Part shown: piece after piece, positions 11,790 to 24,855 of the stretch
Position numbering within the stretch: the stretch's first letter is position 1
How the letters are laid out: the number at the start of each line of letters is the position of its first letter
NCBI GenBank assembly: GCA_022818135.1
Contig: JAFMSR010000002.1
Coordinates: 22,191,999-22,255,998, forward strand
DNA length: 64,000 nucleotides
Reading direction: 5' to 3'
DNA from: Saxidomus purpurata
Taxonomy: Eukaryota; Mollusca; Bivalvia; Venerida; Veneridae
Notes under the pieces: model-generated
The model's input: the letters and a program-made list of their open reading frames with translations, nothing else
Databases searched by the model: none
What the model was told of the DNA's origin: nothing
Position numbers and translations under genes: made by a program

Positions 11790-14700
11790 CTAAAATTTAT
11801 CGCTTAAATTCGCCTTTCGTGTTTCTGGGAGCCACAGCTGGGAAATAACACACAGTAGTCCTATAACACCACAGACATAGTACATCAGTCCTGGAATATG
11901 AGCATTCTGAAATGCCAGAAGATACTAGATATTATTTCTATCTAATCCAGTGGTAATGTTCACGTTTCTACCAAAAGAGTCACTATTATGGGCTACATTG
12001 ACTAAGTGTGTTATTTTTACTTTACGTTACTCTTGCTTCAGTAATTTCAGTTGTAAAAATGAACCAGTAATGAAAATCTATCGTCTCTTTCTATCTGCAG
12101 TGATTGCAGAATGCAGGACCCTTCGCTTACCGAGTGAATGCACAACTGACTGAGCTACCCAGCCACTTACACATTTCACCAACTCTGAACAATTTTGTAC
12201 ATTGACAGTTAATGATATAATTATGAAATAACATCCGTTCCAGCGGTGTTAGTCGTTTAATAAACAATGATTTGGAGTACTGATACGCAGTAATTAGCCA
12301 CGAAGGCCGAAGGCCTGAGTGGTTTATAACTGCGCTCAGTACGACAAATTATTGTTTATTAGACGATAACACGCTGAAAAGGATGTTATTTCGATTCTAA
12401 CACGACCAGATATTACAAAATGTGAATAAATGCAAAGCGTTATTTTTACGCGAACGCTCATTTAACGTCAGCGGCGCTTGACGTCATGTTTACAGCAATC
12501 GGTTCCCGCGTTGTTTATGGTTAAATATAACATAATTTTTCTTCTCTTTGTATATAGAGACAAAATCTTGAGTCATGTTAGAATATGTGATTTATAAGCA
12601 TTATACGGCAAACACGTTCTCAAAAAAATGCTCAGAATCTCTTATGGACAAAAATACCTTTTGTTCATAAAAATATTTTATACGTCTTATTGTAATGCAA
12701 GGATATAGTATGCAACAGTCAAACAAGGACCATACACAAAGCTGTCCATAATCTATACTAGTAATTGGTATATGTATGATATAGACTGCAGGCAATAGCT
12801 ATCAAACAGTGAACATACACGATAAAAAACTGCAATATAACGGTTGTTGTTTACAATTTCAGCTAATTATGATGAATTTGTGCTTGTTTAGAATTTGAAT
12901 AGCTTTATGTCATAACATTAAACAACAGCTATAGTAATAGCATAAAATTATACCAGATACACGAGCTGTGGTCCTACCATTGCTCCTACACGTGCAACTA
13001 CATTCAGTGATCCAATACCTATGTTTCTGAAAGATATATACTCAATGTTCATTAAATAGGTAAAAGTTGGCTGGCCCTTTATCACGCGCCTGAGTCACAT
13101 TTTTCTTAAAATTATTTTATTGTTCAAATGAACATATTACAACTTAGTGAAGTAAGTTGCGTATCAACAAAAACATGCAGTTTAAGCTATACTGAATTAC
13201 ATATCGTATTGACAGATAGGAATTAAAATGTAGCCAATTGAGTGGATTTTCATTTTTCTTTTTTGAAAAATGACAATATTTTCAAAACCCTGGATAATAA
13301 TAGCCATTAATTTAACAAACATATCAGTTTTTGAATTTTCAAAGTCTGGCACAAAAAGTTATTCAAGTATGAATCTTTGAACCGCTTTTTCTCCGAAAGA
13401 GTAAACTGGCACTTAGAACAAAACAGGTCCAAGGCGACGTACAGTTGTAGAGCTATATTACCTGACAACCGTCGGGTACACTTCAAGCGTCATCGTCTGC
13501 ACAGGTCCCCAGGCAGTATTTATACCAACGCTAGCGAGGATTGCAAACACACTTGTTAGTGTGTCTTTGTTGCTGGCATCTGGATAAAGATGTCAGATTC
13601 ACATAAACAAAACAAACGTAATCAGCATTGAAGGCACATTTTAATGAGGAATAAATTAAGACACTAATAACTGGCACGCACACGTTGTCATCCTTCGTTC
13701 TGATTAAAACAAAAAACGTTTTGAGGCTATAGGCCTACCGATTCTGCCTTCCCCTACATTTTTTGAAAGAATAATATGTTATATAGAGAGATATTTATCT
13801 AGAACTATCTCCGTTGGTGATAAATACCCCCTTAGTAGCTTGGACACAGGGACTGATATATGGATACCTAAAACTGAACATATTCCCTTTCCATGCAGTG
13901 GTTACTGAGAAACAGTCAGACAAAAATCTCTATGTACACTATAGAAAATCAAAGGACTGAAACTAAACGAAATATAATTTCAGCGAAAGATGCCGAGGAC
14001 TTGGTACCGGCCACTCCTGTGAAGTTTCATTGATTTTAATCCAGTAATTGCTAAGATATAGCGCGGACAAAATTTGCCGGAAAAATTCAGAGGGCCGTAA
14101 CTCAATGAAAAAATTATCTGAGCGCAACACGCCAATGATATGAACACATAGGTTTGGTACTCCTGTTTCATTGATTCCTGGCCTATGAGTGCTGGGAATC
14201 GAAATAGCGCGGACAAAATTTGCTGAATATCAAAGCCGATTATTATTATAACTCAATGAAAAAATATACGAGCGCAACATGCCGACGATATGCACAAATA
14301 GGCTTGTACTTATCCTGTAAAGTTTCACTGGTATCTGGCCAGTGGTTGCTGAATCACAGCGTGTGCAAAATGTGCACGGACACACAGACGGACAAGGTGA
14401 CACCAGTATACCCACTTACACATCGTTTACGAGGGTATAAATTTAGTTATTGTTCTTTCGATGCCCTATTTCATTATAAGAAATATCGACTAAATTCTTT
14501 AAATCGTTTTTAGTTATTTTCCAGACTAGGTTATCAAAGATATAATGAAGCGATGTTAGAAATCCAGGGCAATGTAAAGTTATGATTCTTAAACTTAACT
14601 GATAATTGAAAAGCTATAGCTGACGTTTACGGTCACCGTGCCATTGTAATTACACGCAACATCTATTGAAGTTGTCTAGTCAGTTTGATTAATCACTCTT

Positions 14701-17683
14701 GCAAGTCTAAGGTCTCTGCAATCAACTGTTTTCTAGTCACTGATTTGACATCGTTTGTTTACATCCATCCAATCATCCGATAATGACTTTCGAAGAGGGG
14801 TCATATTTCTCTCCATCATATGACTATTAGTGATTTTTTTATTATACTTACGTTGAAAACATGCCTATTTCTACTTTTTACTTCTTTACACTACTTCCTA
14901 GAAAATTTACATGTTAAAGTGTGACTACGATATATTTAGAAATGGATGGAAGAATCCTAAAAGAAGTGTCATCAATAAAATATAACTTACCTATACTCTG
15001 CACGACCCCAACAACAAAGCCACTGGCAGCAACAGCAATGAAACACAACACATTGGAAATACGTCTTCCGAATCTATAAAATTAAAAACTAACGTTAATT
15101 TTTTTCCAGTTAACAGTTACTTTTAGCTAATCTCGTCCCACTATAGATTTACCGTGGAACTAGAATAAAGATAACGTATGTTACTTGTTTTTAGCAAGTG
15201 CATAGACAGTCGTTTTTAACAATCTATCTTACGACGATATTTCATTTGAAGAATCCAAACAAAATATGATGGAAGACTATGTTGCAAACTAGTGTTATTT
15301 TATTTTTCTTTCTCTATAGTTTACATAGTACTGTTTTATGCAATATTTCGTTGTACTTTCGAATCGGTTCGTAACGCGCGCACTGCTAATATATGATATC
15401 TCTACAAATCAAGACCAAATATTACTTCTGAAAAAGTTTGTGGTATTCGCTCCAAAATTAAATGAATATTTAGACGAAGTGTTAAACAACATCTATCCCG
15501 CGATAACCTAAGCACGTCAATACAAACTATATGTCACCGGCGTCACCAGTCAGTATTTATATTTTTACTTAAATATATGCACGCGATTAATTGTCCAACC
15601 CATTATGACCTAAAAGCCCGTAATCACATATAACCTACCTATTTTGCAACCAGAGTGCTATAATCTTTGTTGGTATCCCGGCTAAACTAAACAAAAACAG
15701 GTTCAAGTAGATATTTCCCGACAGAGCTTGGATTCCGAAAGTTATTGCATAAAACACCACTCCCAAAGCTAACCTAAAACATATACAACAAATATAGAAA
15801 AAAAAGTCTAAACACATATGATGTTAAAGAGACTAAAATTCATTTGCGAACTTCAATATACAAATAACAAACAAAGTGTACACGATACTTACCAATTTAT
15901 TGCCAGTAAGAGTGTAATTTTTGTAAGTTCCTTTGACTTGAACAGATGAATAAACGTGTATCTTTTATCAGATTCCTGCGTTGCTGAATCATCTAGTATA
16001 TCTAAGTTTTCGAGATCCGGGATAGGTTTTCTGTTGATTTTAGCCCAGCGTTTTATTATCTTTTTAGCATCCGCTGGTCGGTCGTGAGCTACAAACCACC
16101 GAAAACTTTCTGGTATTACACTGAAAAAAAATATTTGACAGTGTTAATGTTTTACATAAAACAACTAAAATTAAAACTTTTTATCACGTTTCTGTTAGTG
16201 TTGATAATTTTTGTACAGCGGGTATATGCATTTTAAGCAATCATGTAAAAATATATATATATTGCAATATTTAACCAACACATTCAATTCTATCCTTTTC
16301 TGAAATGTTCAGTGCTGATACATAATAATTATACAGATTGACGTACAACCAAGTGAATAAAAACGGGAATCCAAATATGCAGCAGAACAGTTGAATGTAT
16401 CGCCAGTCTTGTATTAGCCATCCAATTAGTGCTAATGCACAAACTTGCATAGGCCATGATGGGAATCCAGTGATCCATGGTCGCCATTGTGCAAGTGTAA
16501 ATTCAGCTAATATGCAGTGCTGGATGCTTAGGAAAAAACCAGACCCTACTCCGATGAAAAATCTTGAGACTGCAAACATTAACCAGTTTACTGACATAAA
16601 TCCGACGAAATTGAATACAGCAACAATAAGTATTCCAGTGAAATATGGTAGCTTTCGTCCAAATAAATCTGATATATGTCCAGCAATTGGGCTGCCGACG
16701 AGCATTCCGAAGGCTTGTAGAGAGACCACTGTACTTGGAATATAGTCTAGATCACACACAAGCTTAAACTAAAAGAAAGAGACAGATAAATGAAAACGTG
16801 TTTTGATACAGAGAGGTTATCGTTTTTTTATTCTAGGGATCTTACGCCAGTTCGGAGTGTATTTTAATTAGTTTATCCAACCATGTTTCCTAAGAAGAAT
16901 CAATAAAAAAAACCGAACTTTTATATGCAGAGAGTCAGGTCTGTTGCGCCGTATTTTACTCATAATATAATTCACATTTAATCCATGAGTTTAAGACTGG
17001 TTGTGATATTTGTGTGTTTTAATATTGGAAGGTTGTTGTGCTTAGCGACGCGCACACTATAACACATTTCATAGAAAAAACATCTTGTATCAGATCTCGT
17101 AGATCAAGAGTGCAAAATTGATTGTCAAGAGACAAGAGACAAGACAACTCTTTATTACTTCAATCAGCTTACACACATGAACATTTTCAATTAATGCATG
17201 GGTAACAACATGATCAAAGTTTTATCAATAGTACAAAGTGTGGTGGACAAAAATAATTATTTTGATGATATTAACCAATGTTGTAGGTGTGAAAATTTTA
17301 CATTCCGGTTTCTACAAGTCAAACTATGTGTTCTGTCAGTGAATTAGTATAAGGCTATAACTTACCTCGGACACTACTGTTCTTACACTGTCCGCAAATC
17401 GAATTATTTGACAGTTTGAATTATTCATATAACACATCTTTTCAGGACATTGTGTCGTTATATTTGTGTTTTTGTCATCAGGACACGAGGTGATGTTATA
17501 ATTAATGACGTCATCATAACACCACCAATTTGGAGCGGCCGTAATCATAATCATACTCATCATACTGAAGCTAATGAGTGATTTTGTGAGGTGAACAGTA
17601 ATACCCATGCATGCTTGAAATCTACCGCAGCCACCGAGATCCAAGATGATCTGATCCGGACTTGTTTGTTTTGACGAGGACAT
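11790..17683 (-). CDS. Gene A: SLC22-like organic ion/carnitine transporter, 8 coding exons
   Basis: Coding exons on the minus strand: 17683-17366, 16768-16347, 16120-15893, 15773-15639, 15073-14991, 13579-13462, 13026-12954, 11906-11790. All introns are GT-AG. The exons sum to 1494 nt, giving 497 aa plus TAG. Seen: SLC22 N-terminus (GGCGRFQ), TM1, and a short Cys- and sequon-rich extracellular loop (about residues 52-110, with NIT motifs). The MFS motif after TM2 is GHISDLFGRK (136-145), PESFRW is at 250-255 and LPETR at 485-489. Known of the family: 12-TM plasma-membrane carriers of organic anions, cations or carnitine. TM11 has Arg447, the position I recall as Arg in OAT/OCTN members and Asp in OCTs, so anionic or zwitterionic substrates are inferred. 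The protein stops soon after LPETR, so its cytosolic tail is very short compared with genes B and C. An acceptor 35 nt before the ATG (exon from 17718) implies an upstream non-coding exon, not located. Confidence 0.9.
12085..12170 (-). mobile_element. tRNA-derived SINE head in intron 7 of gene A
   Basis: The minus strand from about 12167 reads GTGGCTGGGTAGCTCAGTCA, a good tRNA 5' half with A box. An anticodon-arm-like stem (CACTCGGTAAGCGAAG) and GGGTCCTGCATTC, where the B box should be, follow. The B box is degenerate and no complete cloverleaf forms, so a SINE remnant is more likely than a working tRNA. Confidence 0.5.
12225..12392. repeat. Foldback element, about 168 bp, in intron 7 of gene A
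   Basis: Outer arms begin GAAATAACATCC and end GGATGTTATTTC, with continuing pairing through AATAAACAAT and an inner GTACTGA/CAGTAC pair. The centre is GGCCGAAGGCC. MITE-like in size and structure. Confidence 0.88.
13799..14425 (-). mobile_element. Tandem-array element with hairpin + CTAG terminus, in intron 5 of gene A
   Basis: One end, read on the minus strand, is GGGGGTATTTATCACC, a short spacer, then GTTCTAG (13831-13799). Inside are roughly 150-bp units: ATAGCGCGGACAAAATTTGC occurs at 14059 and 14214, and GCGCAACA-GCC at about 14122 and 14272. The other end has a GGACACACAGACGGACAAGG stretch and TATACCC. A hairpin just before a CTRR end resembles the 3' end of Helitrons. Non-autonomous Helitron/Helentron ('pearl'-like) elements with central tandem repeats are known from bivalves, so this assignment is inferred. 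Confidence 0.5.
17125..17330 (-). mobile_element. Possible LINE 3' end fragment in intron 1 of gene A
   Basis: The minus strand reads AATAAAGAGTTGTCTTGTCT followed by a second TTGTCTC unit, that is a polyadenylation signal plus a short tandem tail. The LINE at 21.1 kb has a similarly placed AATAAA and repeat tail. No coding sequence is left, so the call is tentative. Confidence 0.35.
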
Positions 17684-17718
17684 GTTGCTTTTCGCAGTAA
17701 AAGTTAGGTTGCAGTTAT
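17684..17718 (-). other. 5'UTR part of gene A coding exon 1, with acceptor
   Basis: On the minus strand a pyrimidine-rich stretch ending in TTTCAG precedes 17718, 35 nt before the ATG. Genes B (39051), C (51205) and D (63758) have the same arrangement at 13, 5 and 8 nt. This points to a conserved intron inside the 5'UTR. The upstream non-coding exon and promoter could not be recognised. Confidence 0.6.
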
Positions 17719-20700
17719 CTGAAAGTGTAAAATTAGGATTATTTTTACACGATAAAGGTGTCAGTCAAAAGGATTTTCAAAATTTACTGTTAGTACTTAC
17801 GTTTTTTATGATTTCCCTTTTTTGAACATTTCAGAAACCTTTGTAACATTCTTAACGCCACAGAACAGTTGTTAATCTGTGGTTCTCAATGTCGCTTGGC
17901 TTTTGACAAAGTGGGACGAATTTTTCGACAAAAATGTATGTGTATTAATTCTATATCTTTTCCATAATTTCTCCCCCATTTTCTGAAGATTAGTTAAGTA
18001 CGAAGGAAACAAGGGTGTCAAATAATTTAAGTTTTAAGTTCGAACTGATGCAAATAAGAAAATTAACTGAATAAGGCTTTCTGTGCATGATCTGCAATAC
18101 GTTTTAGAGAGCGATGTCAGCTACCATTTTGTTTGTTGTATGCCTACATATTTAAAACATGAGACTACTTCAATGTATTCATTATAAATGAAATTTTCAA
18201 TATAAAGTGCACAGACTACATGTGTTATAAGTTTATTTCTGCCTCATGTACAATTTACTGTACTTGGATACATCTTCCTGTGAGTTTACGTGAGGTAAAA
18301 CATTTATCACATTACCGTATAACTGTGAATGTATGCGTCAATAGGGATGCAATCTAAGGTGAGGTGAAAGTATTATCCGCCTGTCTATTACAGTTAGGCT
18401 CTGTATGTATACGTCAATGAGGGATACTGTTTTGGCGTTGTATGTCCTTACTTTCGGGGCTATAAGTAAGAAACCAATGGACTGAATTTCATGACACTTA
18501 AAATAAGTATACAATAACATAATGCCGCGGCGAAGGTGCAACTTCTGCGAAGATTGACTAAGTATCTCAATAGTTATTGCCCTTAAATTGTTATTTACTC
18601 CTATATGCAATATAAAAACATTAAAATTCCATTTCTCTGGAACCGGTTTTCAAAACTTGATTGTATTTTTTTCAAATAATTTAATGATCACTCTTTCTAA
18701 TATCCACCCCTACACCCCTGTTGTAATAACCCCTTGTATCATTTTGTCATGTATTATGCTTATTTGTTAATGCTTTCATGAAATGAGAGTAATAAAGGTT
18801 TTTGTACTTTGACTTTGAAAATGCAGAAAAAAGAATTACCACTCAGAGATGAGGATGATGCATCAAATGGGGTGGTTAAATTTTAGAAATGTTTTTTTTT
18901 TTTCTGAAAAGGTTTGTCAGATTTTGTTTGAAACAAATAATCACCTTTGTATTCTCTAACAACGGGAAATTTAGAAACTGGAATTTTAAAAAATAAGGCC
19001 TTTAAATGGATCTAGCGCCTTTCTTACATAATTATTCTATATAGAAACTTCAGAATTTTCTTGCTGTCTGAAACTATTATACGTATTGAATTAGTTTTAG
19101 TTAAAAGTTCTTTACGACTGCAACTTGAAGAAATAAAACACGCCCTGAGAGATGAGGCCCCAGCTGGGTGATGCAATTTTAAAAAATGCTTCTTTTTCTG
19201 AACCAGACAAACATTACTTGCTTCATTTGATGGGGAATAAAAGTTCACTAAATTTGCTTGCGTCGCTGATTGGTAATTTTGCTAATACGTCAAAACGTCA
19301 TACCTGTTCCATTAAAAAGTATCATAGGCCCCTTGCATTATATGTAAATAGTAAAACTGTCATAAATAGCTGTCCCCTTGTTTTCAATATTACATGTACA
19401 TGTATTGATATTTTTTTACGTGAAGAAACGTGCCATTGATGACGTATGGACGTCGTTTTCCTATTAGTATAGCGTGATTTCAAATTAATTTTATACGCTG
19501 TAATATAAAAACATCCTTTCAACAACACATTTTGAATTTTCATTTTACGATACTTTGGAGCCTATTTATAAAAAAACGCGCGATATGACACTTGCATAGT
19601 CTGTGCCGCTAGGTAGCATCTTAACGTCACATTGCTGATTAACCGACGTCAAAATAAAGTAAAAAACTGTGCCTATGTAACGTCCGTTACTTCATGTATT
19701 ATCCCTCCAAGTTTCAGGTTAATCTGAATAATTCTTATTTTGGCCGAGGAGTTTATTTATTAATAAACCTACATTTTCGAATTCATACGTAACTATCAAA
19801 ATCAACTGTGACGGGTAATTTTTCATGCGACCAGGGAACGTATCTTTACTTGCCTTATATAAACAGTGAATACCAGTTTTACAACATCATACGGTACTGA
19901 AACTAAATACTATAGATAATGGTTACTTAAGCATTTATAATTATTACTGTATTCTATGCATATATAAGTTCCAATATCTTTAATACGTAAACAATACACT
20001 CACAAATTATGATTAAAGTACAATATTTCCATTTTTTAAATATTTTTATCGCAGTACACCAAATCAGTACATCCCTTCCTTTCCCTATGGTGTAAATGAT
20101 AAACGGAATGTTTAAATAGAGAGCAAAACATAGAGTAGTAGTTACATTAAGCTAGGTTACCTGTATATGAACACAAATAGGTATATGTTAACAAATGCAA
20201 AGGCGACACTCAGTAGGTTATATGATAACTTTTGGTTGAACAAGGTCGCTGAGGTTACAAGTTTAGAAAATGCTGTAATCTCTCCAACAGGTCATGCATT
20301 TACACAAGCATCTGATCATCGCACGTGAATAACTTACATAAAATAGATGTTCGGTTTTCTCTTAAATCATCCGCATGCATATAAACAAGCCGGATAGCCA
20401 TTTAAACGTCATGTATGTTACAAGTCAATGTAAAACAGAAAATACTTTTTGAATAACTATATAAATGAAAATAAAGACAATAAAGATCAACAACAGCAAA
20501 TAAAGCTTGAAATACACGTTCTCCTCGGCTTTTATCGTTGCATTTCTACACGGCTCACTGTGTGTTGTTAACTATACCAGATAGGAATAAATAAAACACA
20601 ATTTACATTAAATGTAATCTTGCAATTTAATTAAGCAGACGCCCTATTTTGTATCAGATTTTATTGTTTGATTTAAGTATTTGGTGAACGACTTTTGATT

Positions 20701-21107
20701 ATTATGAAATTTATTAGTTCTCAACACTATACTGTTGTTTCAGAGAATTCAGTATGGGTTAGTGTTCATTCTTATGTATGTACGAAAATAATTGTAGTAA
20801 ATGCGTCAAAATGAACATTAACCTACTTAGTGTTTGAAATTATTTTTTGTAAATCTGCATTATCTCCCCATTTACTGACTCGGTATATAAATATTGATTT
20901 ACCCAAGTTAAAGTGCAGCGATTGGACAAAAAATAATTTCAAACTCTAATGCTTTTTGAAGAGAGGTTTTAAGGGGTCTTAACATGTCCGGTTTCTAATA
21001 ATAAAAAAGATACCAGTAATACTTCACGTGTTATCCCGTTTAAACACCACAGTTTTAAATAATTAATGACTACAATACATGATATACTTGAAAATACATT
21101 TAACAAA
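17719..21107. other. Intergenic, upstream of gene A
   Basis: The upstream 5'UTR exon and promoter of gene A should lie here but cannot be recognised. A plus-strand AATAAAGG followed by a short TTTGACTTTG tail near 18790-18815 may be the 3' end of a retroelement. Confidence 0.45.
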
Positions 21108-24100
21108 TCTCAAGATTTCAAGATTTTATTTTATATAGTGCATAAGTCCCACGGAAGTGGGAAACATTAGCATTACAAACAATATGACATCATGATAAAT
21201 AAATATCACGTGTAATAATGGAAAACGGCTACATTAATGTAGTTAATTTACAAGCATATTGGGTAGTCTTCCTTAACAATACATTTTGGAAATAAACATT
21301 TGAAGTATGTAACATATCGAAAAAATAAGAGAAATGAAATATATGTCAGACAAATTAAAGCGATCACAAAAATTACAAAAATACGAGTAATTAGTGTAAT
21401 TGTTCTAAACTGTGTGTAGAAAAAGAGATATTTTTTGACATTCTGTTGTTAGGTTCTTTTAAAATAGTCCATGATTTTTTCACATAATATACTTAAGTTT
21501 CCTAGTTTCTTCAAATTATCACTTGAAACTAAGGTTATAAATTTAAACATACTGGGCCTTTGTCTTGTGTATCTATCTAAATATTTAATCCTATAATTTT
21601 CAAATAACGGGCACATAAATAAGAAATGATACTCGTCTCCTAGTTCTCTACAATTAGGACATAAACGTTCACTAGTAGGTAAATTTTGCCATCGTCCTGT
21701 TTCAATAGGAAGTCTATGATTTCGGGTTAAAAACGAAATTAATTTTTTACAACGGTATATAGACAATTTACAAATAAAGTTACTACGCTTGAATTCAGTC
21801 TTAATATATTTATATACATTTGTACTCGACGTCTGATTAATTTCAGATAACCATGTCTGGATGTAAATATCTTTTGTCTTTTGGTATGTTGCCTTTTTAA
21901 GCCATTTGCTGCTAATAAAACTTTGGCTATACCACACCCCTGAGAAACCAGTTTCACAAAGATATCGTTTTACATTCTCTAACCATTGGCTTTTATCTTA
22001 TTTTGCGATTCTAATTCAAATAATATTGTGTAAAGTTTGGAAGCCAGTTTAGTTTCATGGTTGCTTTTTATGTTGTCTATGATTCTTGTTCAATATGCTA
22101 TTACTTTTATTTTTAATATCAATTTTAAGTGGAGTTATGCCAGTTTCCCCATAAACCATATAAGATGGTGTAGATTTCTTAAAGTTAAAAACATATTTGT
22201 AGAATTTGAGTTGTATTTTTTCAAGGACATTAGTATTGCCATAGCCCCAAACTTCACTTCCGTACAGTAAAATAGGCTTTTATTGTTTTATCAAACAACT
22301 CTATTTGAAGATCAAATGGTAAATCAAGTGTCTTTTATCTTTCTTAGCAATGCAAACATGGCTTTAGTTGCTTGTTCAGCAATATGAACTTTTGACTTGA
22401 AAAACGAACCACTTTTATTGAAGAATAAACCAAGGTATTTATAATTATCAACAGTTTCTAAAACTTCTGTTCCTATAGTAAATGTTTTATATGGTTTTGG
22501 GCGGCCCTTACTGAATACCATGATTTTAGTTTTGGTAGTATTAACATTAAGTTTCCATTCATCGCAGTAATTTTTGAATTTATTTAAAGCTAATTGAAGA
22601 TCATTTTCGTTATCACTAAATATTACTGTGTCATCGGCATAAAGCAGTATAAATAGTTTCAGGTATACATGCGTGTCTTCAATTGCTGTATCTATATTTA
22701 TTCCATTCATACCACTAGATTCTAAATTATGCTCAAGGTCGTTTAAAAATATTGAAAAAAGAAATGGGGATAAATTTTCCCCTTGTCGGACCCCTATAAG
22801 ACAATCGAAAAAGGGGGTAGAGCCCTCTGTAGTTACAACTTTAGACTTTTATATTTTTGATACATGTTTTTGATAACATTCAGACATTTTCCATTGATTT
22901 TTTCTTTCATAAGTTTCTGCCACAGACCTATTCTCCAAACAGAATCAAAGGCCTGTTTAAAATCCACAAAACAACGAATAGTTTCTTCTTGTTTGATTGC
23001 ACTATGTCAATAAGGCTTTTCAGAATGAATATATTGTCAATTGTTGAATAGTTCTTGCGAAAACCTGCTTGGGTTTCATGTATAAGATTAGTTTTTTCAG
23101 CAAATTTTGTAAGTCTGGTATTTAAAATACACGTGAACAGTTTACCAAAACAACTCAACAGTGATATCGGACGATAATTCTCTGGTGATTCTGGACTACC
23201 CTTTGTTTTTATATATAGGTTTGATATGGCCTATAGTCCAACTTTCTGGAATGATGCCATGATCAAATACAATATTGAATAATTTCTTATATATATGTAT
23301 CATAGAATTAATGCTATATTTCATTTTGTTCATTTATGATTTCATCACAACCTGGTGATTTATTATTCTTTAGTGATTTAACAGCTTCTAAGATTTCCTT
23401 TTCAGTTATTGGAACATTAATTTCATCATTTTCAATATTTGTACATGTTTCTGAAATATGGTCGTCGATATTATCCGTTACGTTCGAATTTTCATTTAAG
23501 TTTTTATAGTAATCATAAAAATCGTTCAGTTTTGCAGTTCTCTCATTTCGTTCCTGTTTACCATTAATAACATTCCAATATTGCTTAGGATCAGCATATT
23601 TAAGTTTACGCAGCTTCTGTATTCTGTTTGCATTATAATTATTTTGTGATTTTCTTAATGAGCCTTTATACTGTTTACTGACTGATTTCAATAAATCCTT
23701 AAAATATTGTGTCTTATACTTGTTGTATGTTTTTCTAGTTTTATGGTAAATATTTCGTAAAACATGACATGATTTATCAAACCATGGAAAATTGTGTTTA
23801 ATAGTATTCGTCTTTTTAGTTTTGTCTACATTGTTTGTAATGACTCCAAACGATGTTTTGGAACAACTATTAAAAAGTTTTGCAATGTCTGAAACTATTG
23901 CATCGATATTGCCTTGTGATATGCCGTTACATTCAACAATTTCGTCAAGTTTCATTTCAATTTCGGAAATTTTAAAAATATCGAGATTATCAGAAAAATG
24001 TTCCGATTTTTTACTGTCCCATAATCGCGTCTTTTGTACATCTTGTATCTGGGATGGTGTTAAGTTTTGAGAATCATTGTGTTCTTTGGTTTTAAGTGTA

Positions 24101-24855
24101 GCCTGTAATGGACAATGAACATCAGAATATAAGTTGCAAAATTCGTGCACTTTGAAATCAACAACATTTTCAAAAACAAAAGAAGATGACATAAAATAGT
24201 CTAAAGTACTAGCATTTTTACAAGTCAATAATGGTTTTCGGCTGTCATTTCCTATTCTGCCATTCCATATAAACATGTCATTATTTTTACATAGATCAAT
24301 TAGCTGATTTCCATAAGAGTTTACAACAGTATCTGTAAACATTCTGTTCAACGATATATCATACAAATTGAAATTTTTCAAGTTTTCACTTTCGAGATTT
24401 TGCAAGTATTGCAAGTCATACATATCAAAAATAAACTGATCAATTTTTACATAATCTGATAAGTTTCCACATCTGGAATTCATGTCGCCAAACAACAGGC
24501 AATGTTTACTATTCTTAAAATATCTAAACATCTCATTTTGAATTTCAAAAAAGGGTCAACATGTGAATATCTAGATCCTGCTGGTGGTATATATACTATA
24601 CCACACTTCAAATCTTCTGTACTGTTATTTACACCATACAGCTCTTTAGAAATTGTAAAGAAACGGACAAGATTACATTCATTATTATCATCCACTTTAA
24701 CATATTTATTTATATTTTGTTTGATCAATAAAGCTATACCACCAGATCTATAATTAGTGAGTTTCTTTCTATTAAAAACATGAACATTAAACCCCGGAAC
24801 AGATATATTGTCAGTATCTCCAGGTGAATATTTGAATAGGAGGTTAGTCCTATTT
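21108..24855 (-). mobile_element. Decayed LINE with AP endonuclease, RT and CCHC finger
   Basis: Reading the minus strand from 24850: endonuclease pieces (RSGGIALLIKQN, IYIPPAGSRYS, LLFGDMNSRCG, STLDYFMSS, SDVHCPL) in frames covering about 24850-23314. The RT starts with KSPGCDEI (near 23340), continues with TQAGFRKNYSTIDNIF (23158-22928) and has the catalytic YADDTVIFS in frame 22710-22324. The C-terminal TRNHRLPIETGRW and a CCHC finger (CPNC, DEYHFLFMC) lie in frame 21937-21449. Several frameshifts and stops make it non-functional. The 5' end is truncated within the endonuclease. The likely 3' end at about 21110 has AATAAA and a short tandem ATCTTGA-like tail. It lies between genes A and B. 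Confidence 0.88.

Noticed and set aside
12085..12170. Functional tRNA gene
   Set aside because: The D-arm half is good, but the B box is degenerate and no complete cloverleaf with acceptor stem can be drawn.
14220..14513. 97-codon plus-strand frame inside gene A intron 5
   Set aside because: It falls within a tandem-array repeat on the opposite strand of gene A, with no domain or conserved start.
18338..18610. 90-codon minus-strand frame starting MHIGVNNNLR, slightly like the hydrolase part of some retroelements
   Set aside because: The resemblance is limited to a few residues and no flanking retroelement sequence on that strand supports it.
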